64,000 nt of DNA, from NCBI RefSeq assembly GCF_003751605.1, contig NZ_RJVJ01000005.1, positions 1 to 64,000 of the forward strand. The letters run 5' to 3'. Within the stretch, counting starts at the first letter, position 1. Every line of letters begins with the position of its first letter. Positions 16,890 to 25,186 of the stretch are shown here, in pieces. The notes beneath the pieces are model-generated. The model was given only the letters and a program-made list of their open reading frames with translations, was not told the DNA's origin and did not search any database. The DNA is from Kitasatospora cineracea (GTDB lineage Bacteria; Actinomycetota; Actinomycetes; Streptomycetales; Streptomycetaceae). The translations under genes and the position numbers were made by a program.

Positions 16890-17645
16890 TCAGCGCACGG
16901 GAGCGGCCGGGACGACCGGGACGGCCGGGGCGGTGAGCGGGGCCAGCCGGGTCGCGTGGACCAGGGCGCGGGCCACCCGCAGGTCCTCGCCCTGCTCGGG
17001 GTGCCACTGGACGCCGACGGTGAAGCCCGCGCCCTCGACCGCCTCGACGGTGCCGTCCTCGGCGTACGCGCTGACGGTCAGGCCCTCGCCGAGGCGGGCC
17101 ACCGCCTGGTGGTGGAAGGTCGGGACGGAGACCGACTCCTCCGGCAGCAGGTCCGCGAGCAGCGTGCCGGGGACCGGGCGGACCGCGTGCCGCCCGTACT
17201 CGCCGGGCGCGCCGAGGTGGCTGAGCTCCTCGCCGACCACGTCCGGCAGGTGCTGGAACAGCGAGCCGCCGCAGACCACGTTCAGCAGCTGCATGCCCCG
17301 GCAGATGCCCAGCAGCGGGGTGCCGGCGGCGAGCGCGGCGCGGATCAGCGCGGCCTCCCACAGGTCGCGCTCGGGGGCGCAGGCCACCGTCGCCGGGTGG
17401 GGGCGCTCGCCGTACAGGGCCGGGTCGACGTCCTCGCCGCCCGCGATCACCAGGCCGTCCAGCCGGGCCACCACGGCCGCGGCGTGCTCCGGGGCGTCCG
17501 GCGGCAGCATCAGGGCGATCCCGCCGGCCTCGCGCACCAGCTCGGGGTAGCGCGCGGGGAGCAGGACGGAACGCATGCTGTCCCACCGCCCCCAGCCGGC
17601 GTCGGTGAGGAAGGTGCTGATGCCGATCACGGGGCGAGAAGTCAT
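16890..17645 (-). CDS. Class I glutamine amidotransferase-like hydrolase (PuuD/GATase1 family)
   Basis: A 251-residue cytosolic hydrolase of the peptidase C26 group. The catalytic Cys is in 'GICRGMQLLNV' (C115), and the His-Glu pair is in 'QWHPEQ' (H215, E217). It opens with 'PVIGISTFLT', as gamma-glutamyl-GABA hydrolases do. The likely reaction is hydrolysis of a gamma-glutamyl amide such as gamma-glutamyl-GABA in putrescine use; the exact substrate is not set by sequence. The ATG at 17645 is preferred over 17654. No gamma-glutamylpolyamine synthetase is adjacent, so a general gamma-glutamyl hydrolase role is equally possible. Confidence 0.82.
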   Translation of the reverse strand: MTSRPVIGISTFLTDAGWGRWDSMRSVLLPARYPELVREAGGIALMLPPDAPEHAAAVVARLDGLVIAGGEDVDPALYGERPHPATVACAPERDLWEAALIRAALAAGTPLLGICRGMQLLNVVCGGSLFQHLPDVVGEELSHLGAPGEYGRHAVRPVPGTLLADLLPEESVSVPTFHHQAVARLGEGLTVSAYAEDGTVEAVEGAGFTVGVQWHPEQGEDLRVARALVHATRLAPLTAPAVPVVPAAPVR

Positions 17646-17916
17646 GGCGCGCATTCTGCCGCCCGTGCACGCCCCCTGCCGCGCGACCCACCACCCGCAC
17701 GCGCCCCATCAGGCGCGTGGAGCACAGCACACGCCCCCCGCCGGAGCCGGGACGGCACAAGGGGCCGGGCCGGGACCGCCCCGGGACCGCCCCGGGAACG
17801 GCCCGGCGGGGGCCGGCGGGGGCCCGGCGGGGGCGATCGGGCGATTCTCACCGGAATCTCATCGCCGGACACCCATTTGCGGCCCCGCGCTGATTTCCCG
17901 CTTATCCGCAGCCCCC

Positions 17917-17922
17917 TAGGGT
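17917..17922 (+). promoter_or_regulatory. -10 box (TAGGGT) of a leaderless promoter
   Basis: The box ends 7 bases before the GTG of the DUF2510 gene and there is no ribosome binding site between them. Transcription probably starts at or next to the start codon. Confidence 0.55.
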
Positions 17923-17929
17923 CTCTACC

Positions 17930-19120
17930 GTGAGCGAGCAGCAGATTCCGGCCGGGTGGTACCCGGACCCAGTCGACACCGACAGCGACCCCCGCCCCCA
18001 GCGCTGGTGGGACGGCAAGGGTTGGACCGCCGAGACCCGCCCGGCCCCCGCAGCGCAGCCGGAGCCCGCGGACGCCGCACCGGCCCCGGGCCCCGCCGCG
18101 GGCACGGGCGCTCCCGGCCCCGAGGACACCGCCGTCCTGGAGGGCACCGTGCTGGACGCCTCCGGGCAGACCGTGCACTACCCGCCGCTGCCCCCGTACG
18201 CCGGGCAGTTCGCGGCCGAGCCGGCCCCCCGCAAGTCGTCCAAGCCGTCCAAGCCGGTCCTGGTGGCCGCCTCGGTCGCCGCCGTGCTCGGCCTCGCGGT
18301 CGGCTCCGGCGTCACCTACCTGGCGATGGACGGCCACCGGGACGGCACCAAGTCCGCGGCCGCCCCGAGCTCGGACGGGCGCCACTACGGCGGCAACGGC
18401 TTCGGCGGCGGCCAGGGCGGCGGCAGCCGGAACGGCAACGGCAACGGGAACGGGAACGGCAGCGAGAACGGCAACCCCAGCAACCCGTTCGACTTCGGCG
18501 GCGGCAGCGGGAACGGCAACGGCGGCACCGGTGGTGGCGGCCAGGGCGGCACCGGCGGTGGCCCGGGCGGCGGCCTGGGCGGGAACGGCGGTGGCAGCGG
18601 GACGAACGCCAAGACCGCGATCGACATGGTCAACGGCATCTCGCTGCCGATCCCGAGCGGCTGGACCGGCGGCACCACCCAGGACGGCTACGCCGGCATC
18701 TACACCGGCAGCTACACCTGCGTCGACGGCGCGGACAACTGCTCGCTGGGCGGGGTCACCACCGGCAAGATCAGCGGCACCGACGCCAAGCAGGCCGCGC
18801 AGGACGACATCGCCGCGGCCGCGAAGGAATCCTACGGCGACCTGAAGGGCCACAAGGAGCTGAAGAACGAGGCGGTCACGGTGGCCGGCCGCTCCGGCTA
18901 CCTGGTGCGCTGGCAGGTCGACGCGGCGAAGGGCAACCCGGGCTACGTGGAGACGGTGGTCTTCCCGACCGCCGACGGCAAGGCGCTGACCGCCGTCCAC
19001 TTCGGCTTCGACATCGCCGACAAGGCCCCCGGCCCGGACCAGATGGACAGCATCGTGAAGAGCATCACCAAGGTCGACGCCGGCTCCTTCCCGGGCGGCT
19101 CGGGCGGCACCACCACCTGA
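17930..19120 (+). CDS. DUF2510 membrane protein with Gly/Asn-rich linker
   Basis: A 396-residue membrane protein. The N-terminus is a DUF2510 domain ('PAGWYPDP' at about 7-14, then 'RWWDGKGW'), thought to be cytoplasmic. A Pro/Ala linker, one membrane span (about 105-130, 'VLVAASVAAVLGLAVGSGV') and a long Gly/Asn/Ser-rich linker (about 150-225) follow. The last 165 residues form an extracytoplasmic domain with a Cys pair ('TCVDGADNC'). This layout is common in streptomycetes; the function is unknown, possibly envelope sensing or ligand capture. The gene ends inside a 20-bp tandem repeat that has copied its last codons and stop. Confidence 0.75.
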   Translation: MSEQQIPAGWYPDPVDTDSDPRPQRWWDGKGWTAETRPAPAAQPEPADAAPAPGPAAGTGAPGPEDTAVLEGTVLDASGQTVHYPPLPPYAGQFAAEPAPRKSSKPSKPVLVAASVAAVLGLAVGSGVTYLAMDGHRDGTKSAAAPSSDGRHYGGNGFGGGQGGGSRNGNGNGNGNGSENGNPSNPFDFGGGSGNGNGGTGGGGQGGTGGGPGGGLGGNGGGSGTNAKTAIDMVNGISLPIPSGWTGGTTQDGYAGIYTGSYTCVDGADNCSLGGVTTGKISGTDAKQAAQDDIAAAAKESYGDLKGHKELKNEAVTVAGRSGYLVRWQVDAAKGNPGYVETVVFPTADGKALTAVHFGFDIADKAPGPDQMDSIVKSITKVDAGSFPGGSGGTTT

Positions 19121-19220
19121 CCGGCGGCACCACCACCTGACCGGCGGCACCGCGACCTGACCGGCGGCACCGCGACCTGACCGGCGGCACCGCGACCTGA
19201 CCGGCGGCACCGCGACCTGA
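19101..19220 (+). repeat. Six tandem 20-bp repeats copying a gene's last codons and stop
   Basis: The unit is 'CCGGCGGCACCGCGACCTGA' or a variant with ACCACC in place of ACCGCG. The first (partial) copy is the end of the DUF2510 gene, and five full copies follow at 19121, 19141, 19161, 19181 and 19201. Because 20 is not divisible by 3, each TGA falls in a different frame, giving stops in all forward frames. Confidence 0.85.
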
Positions 19221-19241
19221 CCGGCCACCCGTCTGCACCAC

Positions 19242-19289
19242 GGCCCGGCGCACCGCCCCCACCACCCGGTGGGGGCACCGCGCCGGGCC
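19242..19289. terminator. Strong bidirectional hairpin terminator
   Basis: Perfect inverted repeat in two blocks (19242-19251 with 19280-19289, and 19255-19263 with 19268-19276) separated by matched ACC bulges, around a 4-base loop. It lies between convergent genes ending at 19120 and 19312. Confidence 0.8.
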
Positions 19290-19311
19290 GCAGCCTTGCC
19301 GTCCGGGACGC

Positions 19312-20487
19312 TCAACCCCCTTCGCGCAGGAGGGTGTTGAGCCGGGCGGCCTGCCGGATCAGGTGGTTCCGCTCGGCCTCCGTCCCGGCCGCCCCGGCGG
19401 CCCGGGCGTACAGCTCGGCGGCGGTCGGCAGGTCGCCGGCCCGCTCGTGCAGGTACGCGCGGGCGGCGGTGTGCCGGGGCAGCGACCCGTCCAGCGCGGC
19501 GAGCGCGGCCAGGCCCGCGCGGGGGCCGTCCGCCTCGCCGACGGCGACCGCCCGGTTCAGGCGCACCACGGGGTTGTCGGTCAACGCGGCCAGTTCGTCG
19601 TACCACTCGACGATCTGCACCCAGTCGGTCTCGGCGGCGGTCGGCGCGTCCGCGTGCAGCGCGGCGATCGCCGCCTGGGCCTGGAACTCGCCGAGCCGGT
19701 CGCGGGCCAGCGCCGCCTGCAGGACGGCGACGCCCTCGGCGATCGCGGCGGTGTCCCAGCGGGTCCGGTCCTGCTCGGCCAGCGGCACCAGGCTGCCGTC
19801 CGGCGCGGTCCGCCCGGCCCGGCGGGCGTGGTGCAGCAGCATCAGCGCCAGCAGGCCGGACACCTCCGGGTGGTCGATCCGGGCCGCCAGCTGCCTGGTC
19901 AGCCGGATCGCCTCCGCGGCCAGGTCGACGTTTCCCGAGTAACCCTCGTTGAAGACCAGGTACAGCACCCGCAGCACCGTCGCCACGTCCCCGGGCCGGT
20001 CCAGCCGCACCCCCGAGACGGTGCGCTTGGCCCGGGAGATCCGCTGCGCCACGGTGGCCTCCGGCACCAGGTACGCCGCGGCGATCTGCCGGGTGGTGAG
20101 CCCGCCGACCGCGCGCAGCGTCAGCGCCACCGCCGAGGACGGCGTCAGCGACGGGTGCGCGCACAGGAAGTACAGCCGCAGCGAGTCGTCGCGGTCCGGC
20201 ACCGGCCCGGGCCCGGGCTCCTCCTCCACCGCGTCCTCGCGGCGGCGGCGCGCGGTGTCGGCCCGGGCCGCGTCCAGGAAGCGCCGCCACGCGACGGTCA
20301 CCAGCCAGCCCTTCGGGTCCCGCGGGGGCTCGTCCGGCCAGCGCCGGACGGCCTCCACCAGGGCTTCCTGGACGGCGTCCTCGGCCGCCGCGAAGTCGGC
20401 CCCGCGGCGGACCAGGACGGACAGCACCTCCGGGGTGAGGACGCGCAGCAGCGACTCGTCCACGGCCGAGGACGTCGTCCCGCTCAC
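19312..20487 (-). CDS. ECF42-type RNA polymerase sigma factor with C-terminal helical extension
   Basis: A 391-residue sigma factor. Region 2 ('AAEDAVQEALVEAVRRWPDE') and region 4 ('LTTRQIAAAYLVPEATVAQR') are followed by a helical, TPR-like extension of about 200 residues (DUF6596). That extension and the YCII/DGPF partner gene identify the ECF42 group, which has no anti-sigma factor and is thought to be controlled through its C-terminal extension. The GTG at 20487 overlaps the TGA of the YCII gene by 4 bases, so sigma factor and partner are translationally coupled. The last conserved C-terminal motif is 'RLNTLLREGG'. Target genes are not evident; ECF42 factors usually drive their own YCII genes. 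Confidence 0.88.
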   Translation of the reverse strand: MSGTTSSAVDESLLRVLTPEVLSVLVRRGADFAAAEDAVQEALVEAVRRWPDEPPRDPKGWLVTVAWRRFLDAARADTARRRREDAVEEEPGPGPVPDRDDSLRLYFLCAHPSLTPSSAVALTLRAVGGLTTRQIAAAYLVPEATVAQRISRAKRTVSGVRLDRPGDVATVLRVLYLVFNEGYSGNVDLAAEAIRLTRQLAARIDHPEVSGLLALMLLHHARRAGRTAPDGSLVPLAEQDRTRWDTAAIAEGVAVLQAALARDRLGEFQAQAAIAALHADAPTAAETDWVQIVEWYDELAALTDNPVVRLNRAVAVGEADGPRAGLAALAALDGSLPRHTAARAYLHERAGDLPTAAELYARAAGAAGTEAERNHLIRQAARLNTLLREGG

Positions 20488-20891
20488 TCCGTGACGGTCG
20501 GCGGCTCGGACATCACCGGGCGCAGCTCCAGCCACTCGCGGATCGGCTCCCCGCCCGCGCCCGGCGCCGCCGACAGCTCGGCGGCCAGCTCCAGCGCCCG
20601 CTCCCGGCTGTCCACGTCGATGATCATCCAGCCGGCGATCAGGTCCTTGGTCTCCGCGAACGGCCCGTCGGTCACCGGCGGCTTCCCCTCCCCGCCGTAC
20701 TGCACCCACGTCCCCTCGGGCGCGAGCCCCTGCGCGTCCACGAACTCGCCGGTCTGCTCCAGCTTGGCGGCGAAGTCCCGCATGTACTGGATGTGCGCGT
20801 TGACCTCCGCGGGCGTCCACTGGTCCATCGGCACGAAGCCCTCCGGGGTCGGGGCGCCGCGGTAGTGCTTCAGCATCAGGTACTTCGCCAT
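20484..20891 (-). CDS. YCII/DGPF-domain protein partner of ECF42 sigma
   Basis: A 135-residue protein with a ferredoxin-like YCII fold. It carries the signature 'DGPFAETKDLIAGW' (about 90-103) and a His near the N-terminus ('MLKHYRG'). The ATG at 20891 has AGGAG 8 bases upstream. It is the first gene of a two-gene operon with the sigma factor. YCII proteins may be small enzymes or ligand binders; in ECF42 loci they are the usual regulon member. The real reaction is unknown. Confidence 0.85.
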   Translation of the reverse strand: MAKYLMLKHYRGAPTPEGFVPMDQWTPAEVNAHIQYMRDFAAKLEQTGEFVDAQGLAPEGTWVQYGGEGKPPVTDGPFAETKDLIAGWMIIDVDSRERALELAAELSAAPGAGGEPIREWLELRPVMSEPPTVTE

Positions 20892-21043
20892 GGGTCTCAC
20901 TCCTAGCTTCCGGTGCGGTCCATTGTGGCCGCCTCCACCCCTGGACGGAGCCGCTCCCGGGTTCTCGACACGACCGCGGAGGATTCCGCCAAGATTTTTT
21001 CGCGGCCGTGGATCGCCCGGTGCGGTCGGCTCCTTTTCCCGGT

Positions 21044-21480
21044 GTGAACACCGTCGAACCGCCGCCGCCCGCCTCCGCTCCCGCCCCCGACGCCTCCGCC
21101 CCCGACGCCGCCGGCCCCCGCCCGCCGTGGGAGACCGCCGCCCCGCTGGTGGCCGCCGCCCGGGCCGGGGACGCCCTCGCGATGGACCGGCTGCTGACCC
21201 TGCTGCTGCCGTACGTCACCCGGCTGTGCGGGCCGATCGCGCTCGCCGACGCCCCGGACGCCGCCCAGGAGGCGCTGATCGCGGTGCTGTGCGGCCTGCC
21301 CGGCCTGCCCGGCCTGCCCGGCCTGGCCGACCCGCGCGCCCTGTACGGCTGGGTGCGCACCGTCACCGCCCGGGAGGCCGTCCGCACCGCCCGCCGGGCC
21401 CGCCGGCACGTCCCGTCCGACACCCTCGCCCACGACCTGCGCTCCGCCGCCGACCCGGAGCTGCCCGGCGACGTGCGGGA
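21044..21480 (+). pseudogene. Truncated ECF sigma factor gene (region 2 only)
   Basis: From a GTG at 21044 (or 21008) the frame gives a Pro/Ala-rich start and then a sigma-region-2-like segment ('AGDALAMDRLLTLLLPYV', 'DAPDAAQEALIAVLCGL', 'DPRALYGWVRTVTAREAVR'). It should continue through a linker into region 4, but after 'DPELPGDVRE' (about 21480) the reading becomes antisense-type noise. Region 4 is missing, so the product could not recognise a -35 box. A 9-bp repeat codes for 'GLPGLPGLPGL' inside region 2. The gene is broken by a deletion that joins it to a remnant on the other strand. Confidence 0.55.
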
Positions 21481-21484
21481 GTTC

Positions 21485-21670
21485 ACCCTCCAGGTCGGCG
21501 GCCACCGACCACACCGGGCCGAACGGTGCGGCCAGCGTCCGTTCCGCGGTCATCGGGTACCGTCCGGCCTCGGCCAGCACCCGCAGCCGCCGCACCGGTC
21601 CGAAGCCCGGCACCGCCGCGTCGCCGTCCACCGCCAGCACCCCGCACCGCCGTTCCGTTCCGGACCACGG
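21485..21670 (-). pseudogene. Possible truncated gene remnant (SRPBCC-like start)
   Basis: On the minus strand the frame reads 'LAVDGDAAVPGFGPVRRLRV' and then 'MTAERTLAAPFGPVWSVAAD' before ending at the same junction (about 21480) that cuts the sigma gene. The second part resembles the opening strand and helix of SRPBCC (START-like) proteins. The match is short and found by eye, so it may be chance. Confidence 0.25.
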
Positions 21671-21688
21671 TCACGGTACCGCCGCCGG

Positions 21689-22909
21689 TCACAGGAAGGT
21701 GCGGCCCTCGCCCCGGTAGGTCGGCACCGTCGCGCTCACCGCGTCGCCCTCGACCAGGTGCAACTGCTCGAAGCGCTCGCAGAGTTCACCAGCCTTCGCG
21801 TGCCGGAACCAGACCCGGTCGCCGATCAGCAGGTCGTCGGCGGCCGATCCCAGCAGCGGCGTCTGCACCTCGCCCGCGCCCTCCTGCGGGTCGTACCGCA
21901 GCCCGGCCGGCAGGTACGGGACGGGGGAGCGGTCCGCCCCCGCCGGGCCGGACGCCGGGTAGCCGCCGCCCAGCACCGTCACCACGCCCACCCCGGGCCG
22001 CCGCACCACCGGCTGGGCGAACAGCGCCGCCGGACGGCCCCGGAACGCGCGGTAGTTGTCGAACAGCCGGGGCACGAACAGCCCCGACCCGGCCGCCACC
22101 TCGGTCACCGCGCGCTCCGCGACCGTCGACTCCACGCTGCCCGTGCCGCCGCCGTTCACGAACTCCAACTCGGCGACCCGGCGCACCCGTTGCACCACCT
22201 CGGCGCGCCGCACCGCCAGCTCCGCGCGGGCCTTCGCCTGCATCAGCCGCACCGCCGCCGACCGCAGCGGCCGCCCCGCCACCGCGTCCCCGACGCCCGC
22301 CACGTGGCCCTCGTACGCCATCAGCCCGACCACCTCGAACCCCCGGCGGCGGCCCACCAGTTCGGCGAACCGGCCGAGCTGCTCGGGCGTCCGCAGCGGC
22401 GAGCGCCGCGCCCCCACCCGGATCCGGCCGCCCAGCAGTTGCAGCGAGGTGTCCAGCTCCAGGCAGACCCGCACCGTCGCCGAGCCCTCCCGGGCCGCGT
22501 CGATCAGGTCCAGCTGCGCCACGTCGTCGACCACCACGCTGACCTGCCGGGCCAGTTCCGGGTCCGCGGTCAGCCGCCCGAACGAGGCCCGGTCCGCCGA
22601 CGGGTACGCCAGCAGCACGTCGGTGAACCCGGACTCCACCAGCCACAGCGTCTCCGCCAGCGTGAAGCTCATCACCCCCGCGAAGCCGTCCATCCCGAGC
22701 ACCCGCTCCAGCAGCGCCCGGCACCGCACCGACTTCGACGCCACCCGGATCGGCTTCCCGCCGGCCCGCCGCACCAGGTCCGCCGCGTTCGCGTCGAACG
22801 CGGCCAGGTCGACGACGGCCAGCGGCGCGTCCAGGTGCGCCGTCGCCCGGTCGTAACGGGCCCGGTCGGAGACGGTGCCACCGGTCGCGGCGGCTTCAAC
22901 GAGTGCCAT
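21689..22909 (-). CDS. PLP-dependent amino-acid racemase/deaminase-like protein (alanine racemase fold)
   Basis: A 406-residue enzyme of the fold-type III PLP family (D-threonine aldolase / D-amino-acid deaminase group). The PLP lysine is in 'IRVASKSVRCRALLERVL' (about 52-69). A TIM barrel follows, with 'VVGLMAYEGHVAG' and 'FVNGGGTGS', the phosphate-binding Gly-rich loop. The C-terminal beta domain ends in 'GRTFL'. Likely substrates are D- or hydroxy-amino acids; the reaction cannot be pinned down by sequence. The ATG at 22909 is chosen. It is divergent from sseB across a C-rich, low-complexity spacer of 178 bases. Confidence 0.8.
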   Translation of the reverse strand: MALVEAAATGGTVSDRARYDRATAHLDAPLAVVDLAAFDANAADLVRRAGGKPIRVASKSVRCRALLERVLGMDGFAGVMSFTLAETLWLVESGFTDVLLAYPSADRASFGRLTADPELARQVSVVVDDVAQLDLIDAAREGSATVRVCLELDTSLQLLGGRIRVGARRSPLRTPEQLGRFAELVGRRRGFEVVGLMAYEGHVAGVGDAVAGRPLRSAAVRLMQAKARAELAVRRAEVVQRVRRVAELEFVNGGGTGSVESTVAERAVTEVAAGSGLFVPRLFDNYRAFRGRPAALFAQPVVRRPGVGVVTVLGGGYPASGPAGADRSPVPYLPAGLRYDPQEGAGEVQTPLLGSAADDLLIGDRVWFRHAKAGELCERFEQLHLVEGDAVSATVPTYRGEGRTFL

Positions 22910-23075
22910 GGGCGCAGACTGCCACATCCCCCTACTGGACGGTAGATCCATCGGACCCCCAATCCCGGCCGCCCCATCCCGCCTCACCCCGCCCCACCCC
23001 ACCCCGCCCCGCCCCATCCCGTCGCCGAGCACCACATGCCCCGCCGCCCCGACCGGCCCCGGGGTAAACGTGGCA

Positions 23076-23081
23076 TACGCT
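23076..23081 (+). promoter_or_regulatory. -10 box (TACGCT) of a leaderless promoter
   Basis: Six bases separate the box from the GTG of the SseB gene, with no ribosome binding site between them. Confidence 0.55.
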
Positions 23082-23087
23082 CTCGGG

Positions 23088-23840
23088 GTGGAGCGCAAGA
23101 ACATCCCCGATCCCGGGTTCGCCGAGGACGACGGCACCGCCGACCCCGCCCTCGTCGCCGCCCTCACCGCCTGGCAGCAGGACCCGGCCACCGAGCCCGA
23201 CCTGCTCGCCGCCCTCACCCCGAGCCGGCTGATGGTGCCCATCGTGGCGCTGCTCGGCGAGGTGGAGGTGGGCGCCGACGGGCACAAGCACGAGAAGACC
23301 AGCGACATGGCGGTCCCCCTCGTCGAGGCCCCGGACGGCCGGCGCGCCCTGCCCGCGTTCACCTCGCTGGCCGCGATGGCCAGTTGGCGCGCGGACGCCC
23401 GCCCGGCCCCGGTGGTCGCCCCGCAGGCCGCGATGGTGGCCTTCGCCGAGCGCGCCGACACCCTGCTGATCGACCCGGCCGGCCCGGTCACCTACCAGCT
23501 CTCCGGCGCCCGGCTGCGCGCCGTCGCGGAGAACCGCCGCTACCTCCCCCCGCACCGCGACCCCGAGGTGCACCGGGCCCTGCGCGCCCTGCTCGCCGCC
23601 GAACCGGCCGTCACCGCCGCCCACCTCGCCCCGGCCGCGGACGCCGACGCCACCCTGGCCCTGGTCCTGGCCGACCCCGCCACCGAGCCGGCCGCCGTCC
23701 AGGCCCTCGCCAACCGCCTCGGCCAGGCCCTCGCCACCGACCAGGCCCTGCGCCTGCGCCTCGACCAGGGCCTCCAACTCGCCTTCCTGGCCCGCCCCCT
23801 CGACCAGTCGCCGTTCTACGCTGCGGACGCGAACGGGTGA
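23088..23840 (+). CDS. SseB family protein
   Basis: A 250-residue protein with an SseB N-terminal domain. It has the typical streptomycete opening 'MERKNIPDPGFAEDDG' and a conserved core 'LLGEVEVGADGHKHEKTSDM' and 'PAFTSLAAMASW'. The second half is a separate helical domain. SseB proteins are named after an enhancer of serine sensitivity in enterobacteria; their role in actinomycetes is unknown. The GTG at 23088 follows a -10 box by 6 bases, so the transcript is probably leaderless. Codon usage is normal for the genome. Confidence 0.82.
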   Translation: MERKNIPDPGFAEDDGTADPALVAALTAWQQDPATEPDLLAALTPSRLMVPIVALLGEVEVGADGHKHEKTSDMAVPLVEAPDGRRALPAFTSLAAMASWRADARPAPVVAPQAAMVAFAERADTLLIDPAGPVTYQLSGARLRAVAENRRYLPPHRDPEVHRALRALLAAEPAVTAAHLAPAADADATLALVLADPATEPAAVQALANRLGQALATDQALRLRLDQGLQLAFLARPLDQSPFYAADANG

Positions 23841-23946
23841 AGCGGCGCGCCGCCGGTTCGTGTCCGGGACGGCGCGCTGAGGTCTCCCAGGAGATCCCGT
23901 GTCCTCGAGGACCGAGCGGGCCGCCTGCTCGGCAGCGCCGGCCTTT

Positions 23947-23979
23947 GCCGCTGCCGCTGCCGCTGCCGCTGCCGCCGCC
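23947..23979. repeat. Six-base microsatellite (GCCGCT)n
   Basis: About five copies of GCCGCT in tandem in the 207-base gap between sseB and the MmyB-type regulator. It encodes nothing convincing; replication slippage is the likely source. Confidence 0.7.
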
Positions 23980-24047
23980 TCCACCGCCACCGTGCCGAGT
24001 GCCGAGGCCCGCGCCCACCCCATCGCCCCGCCAGACGGCCCGTACCG

Positions 24048-24980
24048 TCAGCCCCTACCGGTCCCGCCGTCCCCGGCGTCCCCGCCGTCCCTACCGGTCT
24101 CGCCGTCCCCGCCGTCCCTACCGTCCCCGCCGTCCCTACCGGTCCCACCGTCCCTACCGGTCCCACCGTCCCCGGCGATCTCGGCCAGCCGCCGCAGCTT
24201 CCCGTCGCTGTCGCTGCCCCGGTCCGGGTAGTAGACGACCAGGATGACGTCGTCCACGGGCAGCTTGTCGCGGTGCAGCCGCAGCTCGCCGACCACCGGG
24301 TGGTGCAGCGTGGTGGTGCCGCCGCCGAGGTCGCGGACGTCGTGGCGGGCCCACAGGGTGCGGAACCGCTGGCTGGACAGCGCGAGTTCCCCGACCAGCT
24401 CGACGAACCGGGGGTTGTCGGTGTCGTCCCCGATCGAGGTGCGTAGGGCGGCGACGAAGTCGGCGGTGGCCTTCGCCCAGTCCTGGTGGAAGGACTGCTC
24501 CGCCGGGTCGAGCAGCAGGGAGCGGAGCCGGTTCTCGCCGGGCCGCAGGCGCGGGGAGAGCGCCAGCGCCATCGGGTTGGCGGCCAGCACGTCGAACGCG
24601 CGCCCCTCGACGAACGCGGGCACCGGCAGGTGCGCGAGCAACTGGTGCACCCGGGCCGGCGCCTGCTCGGGCCGCCGGCGCCGCGGTGCGCGCGGACGGG
24701 CCGCGACCAGGCCGAGCAGGTACGTCCGCTCGACGTCGTCGAGCCGCAGCACCCGGGCGAGCGCGTCGAGGACCTGCGGCGAGGGGTTCCTGTCGCGCCC
24801 CCGCTCCAGGCGCAGGTAGTAGTCGGGGCTGATCCCGGCGAGCAGCGCGACCTCCTCCCGGCGCAGGCCCGGCACCCGGCGGTTCCCGCCCGGCGGCAGC
24901 CCCGCCTGCGCGGGGGAGACCAGCTCGCGCCGGGCCCGCAGGTAGCGGCCGAGCCGGTTGCCGGATTCCTCGTCCTTCAT
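24048..24980 (-). CDS. MmyB-type helix-turn-helix regulator with repeat-derived tail
   Basis: A 310-residue repressor/activator. The N-terminal XRE helix-turn-helix ('VPGLRREEVALLAGISPDYY' then 'RLERGRDRNPSPQVL', about 36-72) is followed by an MmyB-like ligand-binding domain (about 100-275), which in relatives can bind fatty acids. The protein should end near residue 272, but it carries about 38 extra residues of Gly/Asp/Arg/Thr repeats ('DGGTGRDGGTGRDGGDG'), encoded by a minisatellite. The ATG at 24980 is used. The gene is divergent from a short-chain dehydrogenase at 25187, the usual partner and likely target of this regulator class. Confidence 0.85.
   Translation of the reverse strand: MKDEESGNRLGRYLRARRELVSPAQAGLPPGGNRRVPGLRREEVALLAGISPDYYLRLERGRDRNPSPQVLDALARVLRLDDVERTYLLGLVAARPRAPRRRRPEQAPARVHQLLAHLPVPAFVEGRAFDVLAANPMALALSPRLRPGENRLRSLLLDPAEQSFHQDWAKATADFVAALRTSIGDDTDNPRFVELVGELALSSQRFRTLWARHDVRDLGGGTTTLHHPVVGELRLHRDKLPVDDVILVVYYPDRGSDSDGKLRRLAEIAGDGGTGRDGGTGRDGGDGRDGGDGETGRDGGDAGDGGTGRG
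24051..24176 (-). repeat. Minisatellite encoding the regulator's C-terminal tail
   Basis: Imperfect units of 9 to 12 bases (CCGTCCCTACCG, CCGTCCCCG and variants on the plus strand) repeat about twelve times. Unit lengths are multiples of 3, so copy-number changes would lengthen or shorten the protein tail without a frameshift. Confidence 0.7.
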
Positions 24981-25186
24981 ACCGCCACCGTAGTGCGGCG
25001 CCCGCCGCCCAGCGGGGGCCCTGTCAGGACCAGGGAGGACGGGGGCCTCCCCGCGCCCGCCGGAACGCGCCCAGGCTGGGGAGCGGAGCCGCCCCGACCG
25101 AGGGGCGGCGGACACCCCGGGCGGCGCCCCGCCGCCCGCGCCGCGGGCCCGCCCGGCCCCGGCGCCCCACCGAAGGGAAGACCCCC

